From contig NC_087117.1 in assembly GCF_963855985.1 (NCBI RefSeq), positions 5,529,001 through 5,593,000 of the forward strand: DNA of 64,000 nucleotides, read 5' to 3'. Shown in pieces: positions 44,374-54,226 of the stretch (position 1 is the stretch's first letter; each line of letters starts with the position of its first letter). The notes under the pieces were generated by a model. It was given only the letters and a program-made list of their open reading frames with translations. It did not search any database and was not told the DNA's origin. Made by a program: the position numbers and the translations under genes. Source of the stretch: Ostrinia nubilalis. Lineage: Eukaryota; Arthropoda; Insecta; Lepidoptera; Crambidae.

Positions 44374-44391
44374 GGTGCCTGTTGTTGGGGC
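44247..44391 (-). CDS. Vmat: Vmat exon with start codon and helix 1 (exon 1, coding 44373-44247)
   Basis: The acceptor TTCCCCAG ends at 44392 and the donor GTGAGT is at 44246-44241. The first 18 bases are 5' UTR, then 42 codons plus one base. It encodes the cytoplasmic tail ([20 protein letters not shown]) and helix 1 with the substrate-binding Asp. It is the upper end of the tandem exon array; a near twin lies at 43341-43410. Confidence 0.92.
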
Positions 44392-44420
44392 CTGGGGAAG
44401 AATAAGGCTTTATAAATAAA

Positions 44421-45035
44421 TCTACACTTAAATTACTAATATTAGTTTTGTTTGTTTGCTTGAACTTATAAACTACTGGCCCGATTTGAGAAAATATGTT
44501 AGTGTTGTATACTCTATTTTTTCAGGAATGATTTAGGCTATACAGGGTGTTGATTTCAATCCTCGCCATATTTATTTAGGTGATCTATTATGACTTATAT
44601 AACCATTATCCACCTAAAAATAAACGAAAGTGGATTTTTTAGCGAATATTTTCCCTGCGACATCAACTGTCCTGTGGCTCGCAATATGCAATTTACGTTT
44701 ACATTGTGGCACCAACCAGCTACGCGGATCACTCGCTTATCATGTCGGATCAAGCCACGTAAAGTAGGTAGTGTAAAAGGTATTTTTCTTTGACTAACTA
44801 AAGTTAAAGTTCGTTTTAAATTTTTTTTACTGAATGTTGAAGTCAACTTTTTTACTGATTCGTGACCAGATTAAGCTACTTAACTAACTCCCCAAATATG
44901 GCGAGGATTGAAATCAACATCCTGTATATCATCACCCTACAGCCAATAGGGGCGGAGCAGTAAAGAAAAATGTTGTAAAAACGGGAAATATTATTCAAAC
45001 TATTTTCAAGCATACGAACTCGCGGGCACAGCTAG
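44421..45035 (+). mobile_element. Helitron-like element type B, split by an M4 MITE
   Basis: Starts TCTACACTTAAATTACTAAT and ends TCGCGGGCACAGCTAG|T. The text breaks at 44541 (TTTAGGCTA) and resumes at 44925 (ATCATCACCCTACAGCC). Confidence 0.6.
44543..44924. mobile_element. M4 MITE, deletion derivative of 11722-13823
   Basis: CAGGGTGTTGATTTCAATCC at the left, GGATTGAAATCAACATCCTG at the right, TA on both sides. The first ~290 and last ~100 bases match the 2.1-kb element, whose middle is missing. Confidence 0.75.
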
Positions 45036-45714
45036 TTGAATAATAAATTAAAATACACGTTTCTTTACTCAAAGCCACTTCACGCATCATTGCTCGTTAA
45101 AGCAATCCAGTTTTTCCTTCGGGCTCGCTACGGATCTTAATAGTTCCTGGAGCAATAAAGGTAGAGTTTCGTTTGCCTTGGTTTAATAGAGGCAAAGGAT
45201 ATTAATAACAGGTTTTTAAGACATAATAATATGAAAAACACACCGTATAATTAATAAAACAGTTTATTATTTTTTTTGCTTTTAAAGCACTGTCAATTTA
45301 ATGTTTCTTTTTTGGTTTAGCCGGAAGGTTAACTGGCAAAACATGCTTGTTTGCATTAGTTTGCCTTATTTTCCAATTTATATGGTAATAAGGAAAATGA
45401 ATAATTTAATCATATTATTATCATCCGAATGTAGGTAACTCTTTTGTCTAAAAATTGTTTTTTATGATACCAATGTAGTTTCATTTTTTTTTTCAAAAAA
45501 AATATTTACCCGCGTCTCTTCTTGTTATGACGCATACAATAAATAAATACCTGCCTTGTTATGCATTAAAAGGTAGGTAATGGCAAGTTGCATCTCAAAT
45601 ATCATCTTCATGACACTTAAACAATGATCTCGACGTAAATTGATAATGACCGTCATTGAGACACCTTCGAATGACCTTTTTCGTCATTTGACATCACTAT
45701 GATCATACCATTTA
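45036..45714. other. AT-rich upstream sequence, no gene seen
   Basis: AT-rich, without a recognisable repeat or frame. If the promoter at 51 kb is right, it lies in the first Vmat intron. Confidence 0.35.
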
Positions 45715-45765
45715 CGCCCGTATTCACAAACATTACTATGAGGTCTCACAGTGCGCGTGGACAAG
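45715..45765. mobile_element. MITE family M1, left-end fragment
   Basis: ACGCCCGTATTCACAAACAT and ATGAGGTCTCACAGTGCGCG only; the rest is missing. Confidence 0.55.
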
Positions 45766-46101
45766 TCACTTAATCTGTCACATGACACTTCACTTTCAAA
45801 TAGAATGCAATTAAAAAGTATAAATAACCAAAATACAAGCACTGATACTGACAGCATTTCTTGCAGAAAAGAACTCTTCTTCAAAAGTAATAAAAACAAT
45901 AATTGGCCCAATTTAAAATTCGAACGCACAACAATGGCGGGCAAAAATCAAAATGGCGGGCGGAAATGAGCGCGAGCGCTAATGACGCGCTTCCGGAAAT
46001 ATGGCGGTGGTTCCTGTGTTCTGGTTAAATAATTTTGGCTTTAATGCTGTTGCTGAAAGGGTTTCTTTTTGTTTATTTGACGCTTAATACTACCCTTAAT
46101 A

Positions 46102-46466
46102 CTAGCGCCTGCGACTTCGTACGCGTGGATCCCGTTTTGCATCCTTTGGGGTTAAAATTTTAAAAAAATGTTAACAGCATTGTTGTGTTCCGGCAGTTAG
46201 AGGTAAGATAGCCAGTTCCTCCGTGGTTGAGGATTCCGGGTGAAGCTCGCTTCCACCTTCGGCCTGATCGTCACTTACCATTAGGTGAGGTACCGGCCAA
46301 GAGCTTCCTCGTTGTGAATAAAAAAATTCCGTCTTAGTGAGCACCTACGTTCTATAAGGAACCCCCATGCAAAATTTGAGACTCCTAACACTTGTAGTTT
46401 TTGAGATTTCGTGATGAGTGAGTCAGTCAGTCAGTGCAGCAGTGACCTTTCGCTTTTATAGATATT
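46102..46466 (-). mobile_element. Helitron-like element type C, split by a SINE-like insertion
   Basis: CTAGCGCCTGCGACTTCGTA at the left and GACCTTTCGCTTTTATAGAT at the right. Positions 46168-46325 are foreign. Confidence 0.55.
46168..46325 (+). repeat. SINE-like or LINE-tail repeat R3
   Basis: ATGTTAACAGCATTGTTGTG, GTTCCTCCGTGGTTGAGGAT, TCGCTTCCACCTTCGGCCTG and CAAGAGCTTCCTCGTTGTG followed by an A-rich tail. A near copy is at 48738-48905. Confidence 0.55.
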
Positions 46467-46474
46467 ATGTCATC

Positions 46475-46618
46475 ACTCTTCATCATTATCATCATTTCAG
46501 CCATAGGACGTCCACTGCTGAACAAAGGCCTCCCCCAATGCTTACCACGTTGATCGATTGGTAGTGGCCTGCGTCCAGCGCTTCCCTGCTACCTTTACGA
46601 TGTCGTCGGTCCACCGAT
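46475..46618 (-). mobile_element. Endonuclease/RT LINE 3' end
   Basis: TCATTATCATCATTTCAGCC, AGGACGTCCACTGCTGAAC and TTGATCGATTGGTAGTGGCC; closest to the tail at 7448. Confidence 0.65.
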
Positions 46619-46966
46619 ATTATGATATTAGATATTATGTAGATTAAGAATACTTTTCATTCAGGTGGCATTACAAAATGTCACCCTTTAGATATGGAGG
46701 GTAGTTATTTTTAAACCTTCTAACGTCCGAAATGCCCTTTTAACTTTGTAAGTTTTAGAACTATCGATTGGAAACCAATTATTTGATCGCACGATGAATG
46801 AACATTAGTAAACTTTTGAATTAAGTAGTTTTTAATGGGAGATATTTTGGGAAATTATTTCTATTGAATGGTTAAGGAACAAAAAAAAGTGAATTAAAGT
46901 AGGTTAATTTTGTAGCAGAATAAAAATATAGGTAGTATATTTTAGAAAATAAATGGCCAGTGAGCT
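46619..46966. other. AT-rich, no gene seen
   Basis: Unassigned AT-rich sequence between two repeats. Confidence 0.3.
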
Positions 46967-46967
46967 T

Positions 46968-47231
46968 AAAGCCATAAATATTCATTAGGCAACATTTGTT
47001 GATAAACACTGTTTATAAACTGTTCATATACAATGTTTCATAATCTCTGTAAACAGTTTATAAACAGTCCATAAACATAGGTGATGAAACATTGTTTATG
47101 GTACATGTTGCCGTGCTCCCCGCTATGAGTGGAGAGCAAGTGTGGACGGCCAAGTTTCAGAAACCTGTGTATGGTAAACTTGTAGTCATAAACAGTTTAT
47201 CAACAAATGTTGCCTAATGATACATGGCTTT
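46968..47231. mobile_element. MITE family M10
   Basis: AAAGCCATAAATATTCATTA and GGCAACATTTGTTGATAAAC at the left are mirrored by GTTTATCAACAAATGTTGCC and TAATGATACATGGCTTT at the right, about 264 bases. The interior repeats AACAGTTTATAAACAGT, forming further hairpins. Confidence 0.7.
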
Positions 47232-47393
47232 ACAGCTTACACGTATGTGTGGTGGCTCGCTACTGTTCATTTTTCAAAAGATTCGATAGACATTATCATT
47301 ATGTGCAAGTACGTACCTATACTACTCATACACAAGTAAAGCTCACTCGCCTTCGTGAGTTGCAAGAACTACGAGTATAACCAGAAAATTTTT

Positions 47394-47503
47394 CACCTAA
47401 CTTTAACGGTAACTCTTACGATAACCGGTGCATTTTGTACGGAGTTTGACAGATTTTTGACGTTTGTTACAGTCAAAGTAAGATGGTGCAACCCAGCCTA
47501 AGA
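47394..47503 (-). mobile_element. MITE family M9, one half
   Basis: CTAACTTTAACGGTAACTC and GGAGTTTGACAGATTTTTGA, CAAAGTAAGATGGTGCAACC. Copies with inverted relation at 59775-60001 and 60828-61118. Confidence 0.5.
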
Positions 47504-47665
47504 ATTTATTAATTAACCATTCAGTCATCGCAGAAAGAATCTCAGATAATTACTCTTTTCAATATCTGAGATTATAAGGACTGAGCCACACAGCACCTGA
47601 AACCTGCTACAGATTTACAGAGAAGTTCAAATTCTTTCCAACCCTTTTTAGATTGCTCCTACATA

Positions 47666-48061
47666 CAGGGTGTCCCAGAATGGGTGAATCAAACTGCTAG
47701 GGGATGTAGTTCTACTAATGTACTATCCCTAAAAAATATGAAAAGAACATTTTGAGTTCGGAATTGTTTTTTTAAATAGTGTTCAAAACTCGAAATCTAG
47801 TCATTATTTTCAATAGTTTGTTTACAGATAAACGAAGCGATCATGTATAATTAATATTAGTAAGAAAAAAGTACAAATAAACTCCAAACGCAGCAATTAT
47901 AGCCAGATACTTAGGCAAAGCTGATTTATTTTCACTTTTTCAAAATATTTTTTTTTTTCGTGTCCTTATGCGCTTTATTTTTTTTACATATTTTTTAGGC
48001 ATAGTACATTAGTAGAACTACCTCCCCTAGCAGTTTGATTCACCCATTCTGGGACACCCTG
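47666..48061. mobile_element. TIR element, CAGGGTGTCCC family (TA target)
   Basis: CAGGGTGTCCCAGAATGGGT at the left, ACCCATTCTGGGACACCCTG at the right, TA flanks. TIRs extend about 90 bases with few differences. No frame. Confidence 0.75.
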
Positions 48062-48339
48062 TATAACACACCCAAACAGGGTAACTGAAACATCATTACA
48101 TAAAACAACGTCGCTTTTTCCGCTCTGTCCCTATGTATGCTGAGATCTTTAAAACTGCTCAACGGATTTTGATGCGTTTTGTTTAAATAGATAGAGTGAC
48201 TCAAGAGAAGGGTTTTTAAGTATAACATAGTACCTGTGCGAAGCAGGGGCGGGTCACTAGTTAACGTATTAATTTTTAGAAAAAAAAAAACTATTTTACA
48301 GTTAAAAGTTGGTTGCTTACATTATAATATTATGCATGC

Positions 48340-48455
48340 TGTGGTTATTGTTTGTGTGGGAGCAGTTAGTTAGAGACCTTTGGCTTAATTTTTTAACTGT
48401 GTTTAATACTGTATCTCATGTTGATAGCCCAATAAAATAAATAAATAAAAAGTTT
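48340..48455 (+). mobile_element. LINE 3' end with poly-A signal (family L3)
   Basis: GTTTGTGTGGGAGCAGTTAG, AGAGACCTTTGGCTTAATT, GATAGCCCAATAAAATAAAT. A second copy is at 58005-58115. The shared end with an AAATA tail suggests a LINE. Confidence 0.5.
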
Positions 48456-48737
48456 ATTTATATTCTTGGCACGGTGTGGCTCAGCCTTAAGCATTTTAAA
48501 TCGACATTGTAAGCTTAGCGTATTTCCCTGGGGGCTCCATTGAAGTAAGATGGCAGATGGTAAGTGGTAGCGATTATAGAGGGGTGATATTTTATTGTCA
48601 CTTTAGAAATTAAAGATAAAAAAGATTTAGGTTTTGCTGCGGCTTTAGTGGCGTGGATTTTGGTTTGATTTTTAACGACTTCAAAAAAGGAGGAATTTTT
48701 TATCTGATCTTTAGAATCTTATTCTTTAGAATCATAC

Positions 48738-48905
48738 CAACATAACAACAATGTTAACAACATTGCTGTGTTCCGGCAGTTAAAGGTAAGATAGCCAGTT
48801 CCTCCGTGGTTGAGGATTCCGGGTGAAGCTCGCTTCCACCTTCGGCCTGATCATCACTTACCATCAGGTGAGATACAGGCCAAGAGCTTCCTCGTTGTGG
48901 ATAAA
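48738..48905 (+). repeat. SINE-like or LINE-tail repeat R3
   Basis: Near copy of 46168-46325: TGTTCCGGCAGTTAAAGGTA to CAAGAGCTTCCTCGTTGTGG, with A-rich tail. Confidence 0.55.
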
Positions 48906-48989
48906 AAAAATCAAATAAAATCGTTTAATGCAAGTAAGCTTCAAAAGAGCACTTTTTGTGAAATGAAACTGTCTAGCTATTTAATCTTA

Positions 48990-49200
48990 TACAATTTTGA
49001 AAAGGGGGCTGACAAAGTGACTGATGCCTGTTTTCACCATCAATCCCTAATTTTTAAGTGACCCCTATGGTAACACATAACAGGAAATTTGTTTTCATAG
49101 GGGTCACTTAATATATAGGGATTGATGGTGAAAACGGGCATGAGTTTCTTGCGCTCAGCATTGGAATTTTGGGTTATTGGAAATTGGGTTTCAGTTCATT
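48990..49200 (+). mobile_element. Jockey-like 3' UTR fragment carrying an M2 MITE
   Basis: GAAAAGGGGGCTGACAAAGT, GACTGAT, then the MITE (49026-49140), then GAGTTTCTTGCGCTCAGCA. The MITE sits inside the GTGACTGA|GTTTCTT string of the UTR. Confidence 0.6.
49026..49140. mobile_element. MITE family M2, intact
   Basis: GCCTGTTTTCACCATCAATC at the left is mirrored by GATTGATGGTGAAAACGGGC at the right; AAGTGACCCCTATGG mirrors CATAGGGGTCACTTA inside. Almost fully palindromic. Confidence 0.75.
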
Positions 49201-49513
49201 ACTATTATTATTTCAAAAAGTTATTTGAAGCTGCGATACAAACGTTAGCTTTGTCCAGAAGCCGCTAAAAATGTTTGTTGTCTTTACAACTTCTTGGAAA
49301 TAATTATTATTAGTATACTTTTCAATAAAATCATGATTTTTCAGACCTCTTTAACAATCATCATGATAATACTCGTAGTTTATTATTATTTCAACTGATT
49401 TGTTATTGGATCCCGTTTAGTAATAACACAGATAATATAATACTAGTACATTTAATTTATCTTCACATGAACATACCGTTTGCAGTGTCCCGAAAAAAAC
49501 CGATCCGCTCGAA

Positions 49514-49714
49514 TCTATAAAACTCAAAGGTGACTGACTGACTGTCATAGTGATCTATCAACGCACAGCACAAACCACTGGACGGATCGGGTTGAAATAT
49601 GGCATGCAGGTAGATGTTATGACGTAGGCATCCGTTAAGAAAGGATTTTACGAAACTCCACCCCTAAGGGGGTAAAACGGGATCCACGCGTACGAAGTCG
49701 CGGGCGGCCGCTAG
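49514..49714 (+). mobile_element. Helitron-like element, type C
   Basis: TCTATAAAACTCAAAGGTGA, ACTGACTGACTG, GGCATGCAGGTAGATGTTAT and GGATCCACGCGTACGAAGTC to GGCGGCCGCTAG|T. Confidence 0.55.
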
Positions 49715-50139
49715 TTTGTAATAAAATTCTAACACACACTTGTGTTCACACGACAGGCCAGTTTTTACAGAATCATGCATTACTGGCTCCCGCAAAACTG
49801 GATCCTAATAAGGAGGTGAACTTCCCCCCCTTTCCTGATTGAAAACCTCTTTTAATGGTGTTTTCAGTCGTAAAATTGTCGTAAACTGAATGTTCTATTA
49901 CCAGCGTTCAGGAGTGTAAACGCTTCAAGTACGATGCGAGTACAAGTTCATTTAAATACTAGCTCACCCAGCGAATTTCGTACCGGCTATGTTCAGCAGA
50001 AAGAATGTAGGATTCTATTGGTGAAAGAATTTTTCATATCGGTCCAGCAGTTTCGGAGCTTGTTCAATACAAAGAAACAAATCTTAGAAGAACTTTATTT
50101 AATTATGGCAGTAGTCACTAATGAGAAAATTATAGCAAA

Positions 50140-50250
50140 CTAGATTTCGCTTCCCTTTTGTGAAATTTTGTCTGTCACGGAAAAACTATAGCGCGCGTTC
50201 CTGTTTCAAAAACCGGGATAAAACTATCCTATATCCTTTCCCGGGACTAT
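50140..50250 (-). mobile_element. Helitron-like element, type A fragment
   Basis: CTAGATTTCGCTTCCC, AAATTTTGTCTGTCACGG, CGCGCGTTCCTGTTTCAAAA and CCTTTCCCGGGAC; the 5' half is missing. Confidence 0.45.
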
Positions 50251-50255
50251 ATATC

Positions 50256-50518
50256 GTGTCTGAAAGTACCCTCACTCGGCATGGGGCCCACTGAAAACCA
50301 GCGCCGTGGCCTTCGTCACCGTGGGCCACGGCATATGCTGAGTGGGGTCCCGTTGCAGTGGGCATCTTGTTGGTGAATGGGTGGCACTGCTCAGTTTACT
50401 CTTGTTTTTATTTAATTTTTTTTCTTCTTCCATTATTATGTGCCACTGTCATGTCTATGTAATTGCCTGTATTTGTGCGATGTCCATTGTAATAAATGTA
50501 TCTTTCTTTCTTTCTAAT
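50256..50518 (+). mobile_element. LINE 3' end (CR1-like) with AATAAA and (TTTC)n tail
   Basis: GAAAGTACCCTCACTCGGCA, CGTGGCCTTCGTCACCGTGG, GTGGGCATCTTGTTGGTGAA, then AATAAATGTATC and TTTC repeats. The final bases recur in the 47-bp insertion at 59255. Confidence 0.5.
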
Positions 50519-51059
50519 TAAGTGATTTTTTTTGCAGGTCACTGCATACGTATGTTCGTGTGAATGATTAGTATTATATGTAACGTCCCGTTAGTATACG
50601 GGATCATACAAAAAACGGAATGTCTCCGTGAAAAAGAGCCCTTTTTAGGGGCTCAAAATATAAGACACCATGATAAACTTAGTACATGATAAAATTAAAT
50701 TATTATATCGTTTAATAGTTAATTTATTGTTAAAAACTAACTAGTTAGCTGTGACGTAGATACGCTTGAAAAACCCTTATCACCTAGGGGTGTGGAAAAT
50801 CTATCGTCTTATTCTCAGACCTACTGAAAATAAACACAAAATTTCAGAATCAATCAAGTCATTTCGGAGGAGTTTTGTTACAAACATGACAATTTATATT
50901 AGAAAAGAAAAGAAATTTAAGTGCCTCAATTAAATCCAAAAGGACCTTATTTTTAACTTGAAATAATTTAAAAAAAATACTCACTTCTAAATAATATTCT
51001 TCAGCGACACCCCATCCATTTCTCACGGAAAATAAAAAAAAACTTCAACAAAATACTTT
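50519..51059. other. AT-rich, no gene seen
   Basis: Includes CCCGTTAGTATACGGGATCA, a short hairpin at about 50588-50608, and TTATCACCTAGGGGTG. No gene or known repeat. Confidence 0.3.
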
Positions 51060-51250
51060 TTCATAAAATACCCGGGCGAGTGTCTTCGGCCGCGACCGGG
51101 TGCCGACTGGTCGAGAGAATCCTGTGCCTCAGTCCCTATTTGAAATCGCGTTCCAACGGCACCAATACCAGTTGAGCCCTGAAATGTAGGTGGTACTCCC
51201 TTTATATGCTCTGGAAAGCATTATGACGCGGGGGGGCGGGCGGCTCTTGG
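51060..51250 (-). promoter_or_regulatory. Candidate TATA promoter and 5' UTR exon for Vmat
   Basis: On the minus strand a CATATAAAGG box (TATAAA at 51206-51201) lies 26 to 33 bases before two initiator-like TCA sites (near 51180 and 51173). A GC-rich stretch without ATG follows, down to a possible donor CCCGG|GTATTT near 51073. The GC content stands out from the AT-rich flanks, and the patch matches none of the repeat families seen here. Orientation and distance (6.7 kb above the start exon) suit a Vmat first exon, but no splice is proven. Confidence 0.4.
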
Positions 51251-52439
51251 TTTATTGGTCGTCTGTTATCAAGCCTTGATTGGTAATTTAAAGGAAACGC
51301 GACTCTGTAGTTTAAAAATAGGGTGTATTTTCGGTTACAGTTCAAAGAAAATCTCGTTGAGTAGATTTTGCAGAAGGAAAATGTAACGTAAAAGGAATGG
51401 AATAAAGTGAATATTGGGTTGTTAAAGAATAAATGCCACAGGTTTTCGATAAGTTTTCAGCTGAAAGTGCTTGAATCGAATTCACGGAGAAAGTCGTAAG
51501 TTACTCGCGTATTGTTAAAATGAGTTTTTAATATTCTGGCGACAGATGAGGATAAAAATATAAAAGTTAATGATTTAAAATTGGAACGAGTTTGAAATTT
51601 TGATCGTTATACAGTTTTGTTTTTATTTTTTACTTTTAACAATGTTATTATGGTGTAACAATAGGACTGAAGTTCCCGTTTTAACCAACCAAAAAAGGAG
51701 GAAATTCTATATTTTCCACCGAATATATTTTTAATGTTTAATTTATTATTACTTTTTGAACTTCGAATCTACAAAATTTTTGTCTCAGTTTAGTTATTTG
51801 TAGTAAGGTAAAAAAAGCTGTTTTTATTACTTATTAATAATAATATACTTATACGTAGATATACATATTGTACACCACACAAAACAAGAAAAGATATGAA
51901 TGAAATACAAAAGTCAAAAATCCCCGTCTGATAAGGCAGTCTTATCGTTATGAAGCGATTTCTTCCAGACAACCTAGACAGAAATAGTTTAAAATAAGTA
52001 AAATTCCGGTGATCTTAATAAAATATTTTTTGTGTTAAAACCACAGGCAAAAAGATAGTGCCAAATTATAAGCCACTGGCCACACAATTGAAAAAGCGGA
52101 CAAAAAAAGATCCAAAAATAAAACCTTTTTCATGATCATAAATAAAGTATTACGCCAGTTACCACTTTATGCGCCCAAAGCGTGGGAGTCCTTAATTTCT
52201 CTATCCGTCCCTTTCTGGCGCGTGGTAAATTGTAACTTGCTGTCTCTATCACCACTTTTAGTACAATCATTTGGTGGCAAGTAGGTTCTGGTCCATTTGG
52301 GGTCACGTGTTAAATGAATAAGTGAAAATACGTCTGTAGAAATATATCAATGTGTGATTTGATGATCTCTTGACTTAAAAACTCTTCTTTTTTAGGATAA
52401 ATAACAGCAATTATTACGTGTCATGTAAGTTTTAAGTTA
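51251..52439. other. Low-repeat upstream region, no gene seen
   Basis: About 1.2 kb with little sign of the repeat families that fill the rest of the window. It lies upstream of the candidate Vmat promoter, so it might hold regulatory sequence; nothing specific can be named. Confidence 0.3.
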
Positions 52440-52620
52440 CTGTATTTGATTGAAAAAGAGGCTGACAAAGGTGACTGTGTTTCAAAGGTGACTGAGTTTG
52501 TTCCGCCACTTCTCAGCACCAGCCCATATGTTGTCCCGAAGTGGTGGTAGGGCAAGCTATATTTGGGACGTGTATAAGTGCCCTGGAAAGGGCCTATGTA
52601 CTGAAACTATTTTATTGTTA
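52440..52620 (+). mobile_element. Jockey-like 3' UTR fragment
   Basis: TTGAAAAAGAGGCTGACAAA, GGTGACTG (twice), AGTTTGTTCCGCCACTTCTC and GTCCCGAAGTGGTGGTAGGG. The duplicated TTTCAAAGGTGACTG is a small tandem repeat. Confidence 0.6.
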
Positions 52621-52911
52621 AAATTGATCATTATCAATAGACTAGCTATTTTCCCGCGATAATGTCGTCACATGTCACAGAATATCTTTAAATCCATCCA
52701 TATTCTGTATTATGTTCATCAGGGATAACGTAGACTTCTAATGGTAAAATAATTTTTCAAATCGGTCCAGTAGTTATGGAGCCTATTCAAACAAATGCAA
52801 TCGAATATTTTCTCTTTATTTTAGTGTAGATTAGTCATAATATCTAATTTTCTGCTAATTAAAAATCGGTTCAGAAAAAAAAACAATAATAATAAATATT
52901 ATTTATTATTA

Positions 52912-53027
52912 TGCTCGTTTTCACCATCAATCCCTAGTTTTTAAGGTACCCCTATGAAAACAAAGTTCCTGTTATGTGTTACTATAGGGGTCACTTATAA
53001 ATTAGGGATTGATGGTGAAAACGGGCA
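52912..53027. mobile_element. MITE family M2, intact
   Basis: GCTCGTTTTCACCATCAATC at the left, GATTGATGGTGAAAACGGGC at the right; 116 bases. Confidence 0.72.
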
Positions 53028-53049
53028 TTAAAGTCTTAAAAATTTAATT

Positions 53050-53090
53050 TCCTGAGGCGGGAATCGAACCCAAGAAATGTGACTCAACGT
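53050..53090 (-). repeat. tRNA-derived SINE fragment
   Basis: GAGGCGGGAATCGAACCCAA on plus is a reversed B-box (TTCGATTCCCGCC). Short remnant next to an M2 copy. Confidence 0.3.
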
Positions 53091-53329
53091 TATTTTTTTT
53101 TTATTATTATTATAATATAATACAGTCAGCTTCAAATAGTTCGTGACACCCAAACTGGCCAAAAAGAACACAACACAACCTTATTCTTGGAACAAAGACG
53201 TGTTGCGAACTTTTTGACTACTTTGGGTGTCACGAAATATTTGTCGCTGAATGTATAACAAATATGCAAATAAAAATACTCAATTACAATAGAGATAAAA
53301 ACAAAATAAAAAAAAAGAAAATCAATTAA

Positions 53330-53700
53330 TCTCGTAGCTCGTAGCAACCCCGTAGTAGTCGTGCTACGGCATCCTGCTACGGCCACCTACTACGGCATCC
53401 TGCTACGGCATCCTACTACGCCGCTACAGCCCTACGAGCTTTCATACGCCTACAGGCGAGCTACGGAAGTCTTGTACAGTGACAACCGTATTCACAAACG
53501 ATTCTTGTTTAAGTGCAGCAGCAAATCGAACGCACAGCGTTGAATAGAGCTCTGTGATTGGTTCGTCACCCTGTGCGTCCACGCGCACTGTGAGACCTCA
53601 TAGTAATGTTTGTGAATACGAGCCTGAAACGCTACAGCCCTACGACCTACGAGCTTTCGTAGACGCTACGGGCGAGCTACGGAAGTCTTGTAGAGTGAGA
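53330..53700 (+). repeat. CTACGG-rich tandem repeat split by an M1 MITE
   Basis: Repeats of CTACGGCATCCTGCTACGG before, and GAGCTACGGAAGTCTTGTA on both sides of the MITE at 53485-53623 (first at 53458, then at 53677). The array probably predates the insertion. Confidence 0.5.
53485..53623. mobile_element. MITE family M1
   Basis: ACCGTATTCACAAACGATTC at the left, GTTTGTGAATACGAGC at the right, with CTCTGTGATTGGTTCGTCAC inside. Confidence 0.7.
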
Positions 53701-53734
53701 ATACGATAGAAAAATAACTTTTAAAGTCTTGCAA

Positions 53735-53870
53735 GTATGCAAAATTCCCTATTTACCCCCATGCAAAATTTTAGACTCCTAGCACTTGTAGTTTCTGAGA
53801 TTTCGTGATGAGTGAGTGAGTCAGTCAGTCAGTGACCTTTCGCTTTTATAAATATAGATATACAGGGTGT
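53735..53870 (-). mobile_element. Helitron-like element, type C fragment
   Basis: CATGCAAAATTTTAGACTCC, CACTTGTAGTTTCTGAGATT and GTCAGTCAGTGACCTTTCGC. Ends exactly where the next TIR element begins. Confidence 0.5.
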
Positions 53871-53872
53871 TT

Positions 53873-54226
53873 GGCGATAATTTTTTTAATCGAAATTATA
53901 AGTTGAATTTTTTATCGTGGTTTGTACTTTTGTTAAACTTTGGCGGCTCGTAACTAGCTATCCAATCATTATCTGGATCTGAAATTTATTTTATTTGACT
54001 AAAGACATATTCTATAATAATATCAAATAGAAAAGTCGGTTGAAAACACGCGAGAAGGAAAAATTAAGCAGTTTTCAGGTCAAATTTCGGAAAAAATGAA
54101 ATAAAAACAAAAATATTAATTTAAAAAAAAGTAGCTCACTTAGGGTCAAATCGGCGAACTTGTATTCTTAAAATGACCTTACCTATACACCCACAAAGTT
54201 TGTCTAACCTTCCGCCAAACACCCTG
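53873..54226. mobile_element. TIR element, CAGGGTGTTTGGCG family (TA target)
   Basis: CAGGGTGTTTGGCG at the left and CGCCAAACACCCTG at the right, TA flanks, AT-rich interior. No frame. Confidence 0.65.

Noticed and set aside
2584..44373. Vesicular acetylcholine transporter as the identity of the main gene
   Set aside because: The exon 4-6 text ([39 protein letters not shown]) and the acidic tail match VMAT. There is also no choline acetyltransferase exon around it, and the gene has many introns.
53361..53543. Plus-strand frame with repeated HPAT text
   Set aside because: It follows the CTACGG tandem repeat and then runs into the M1 MITE.
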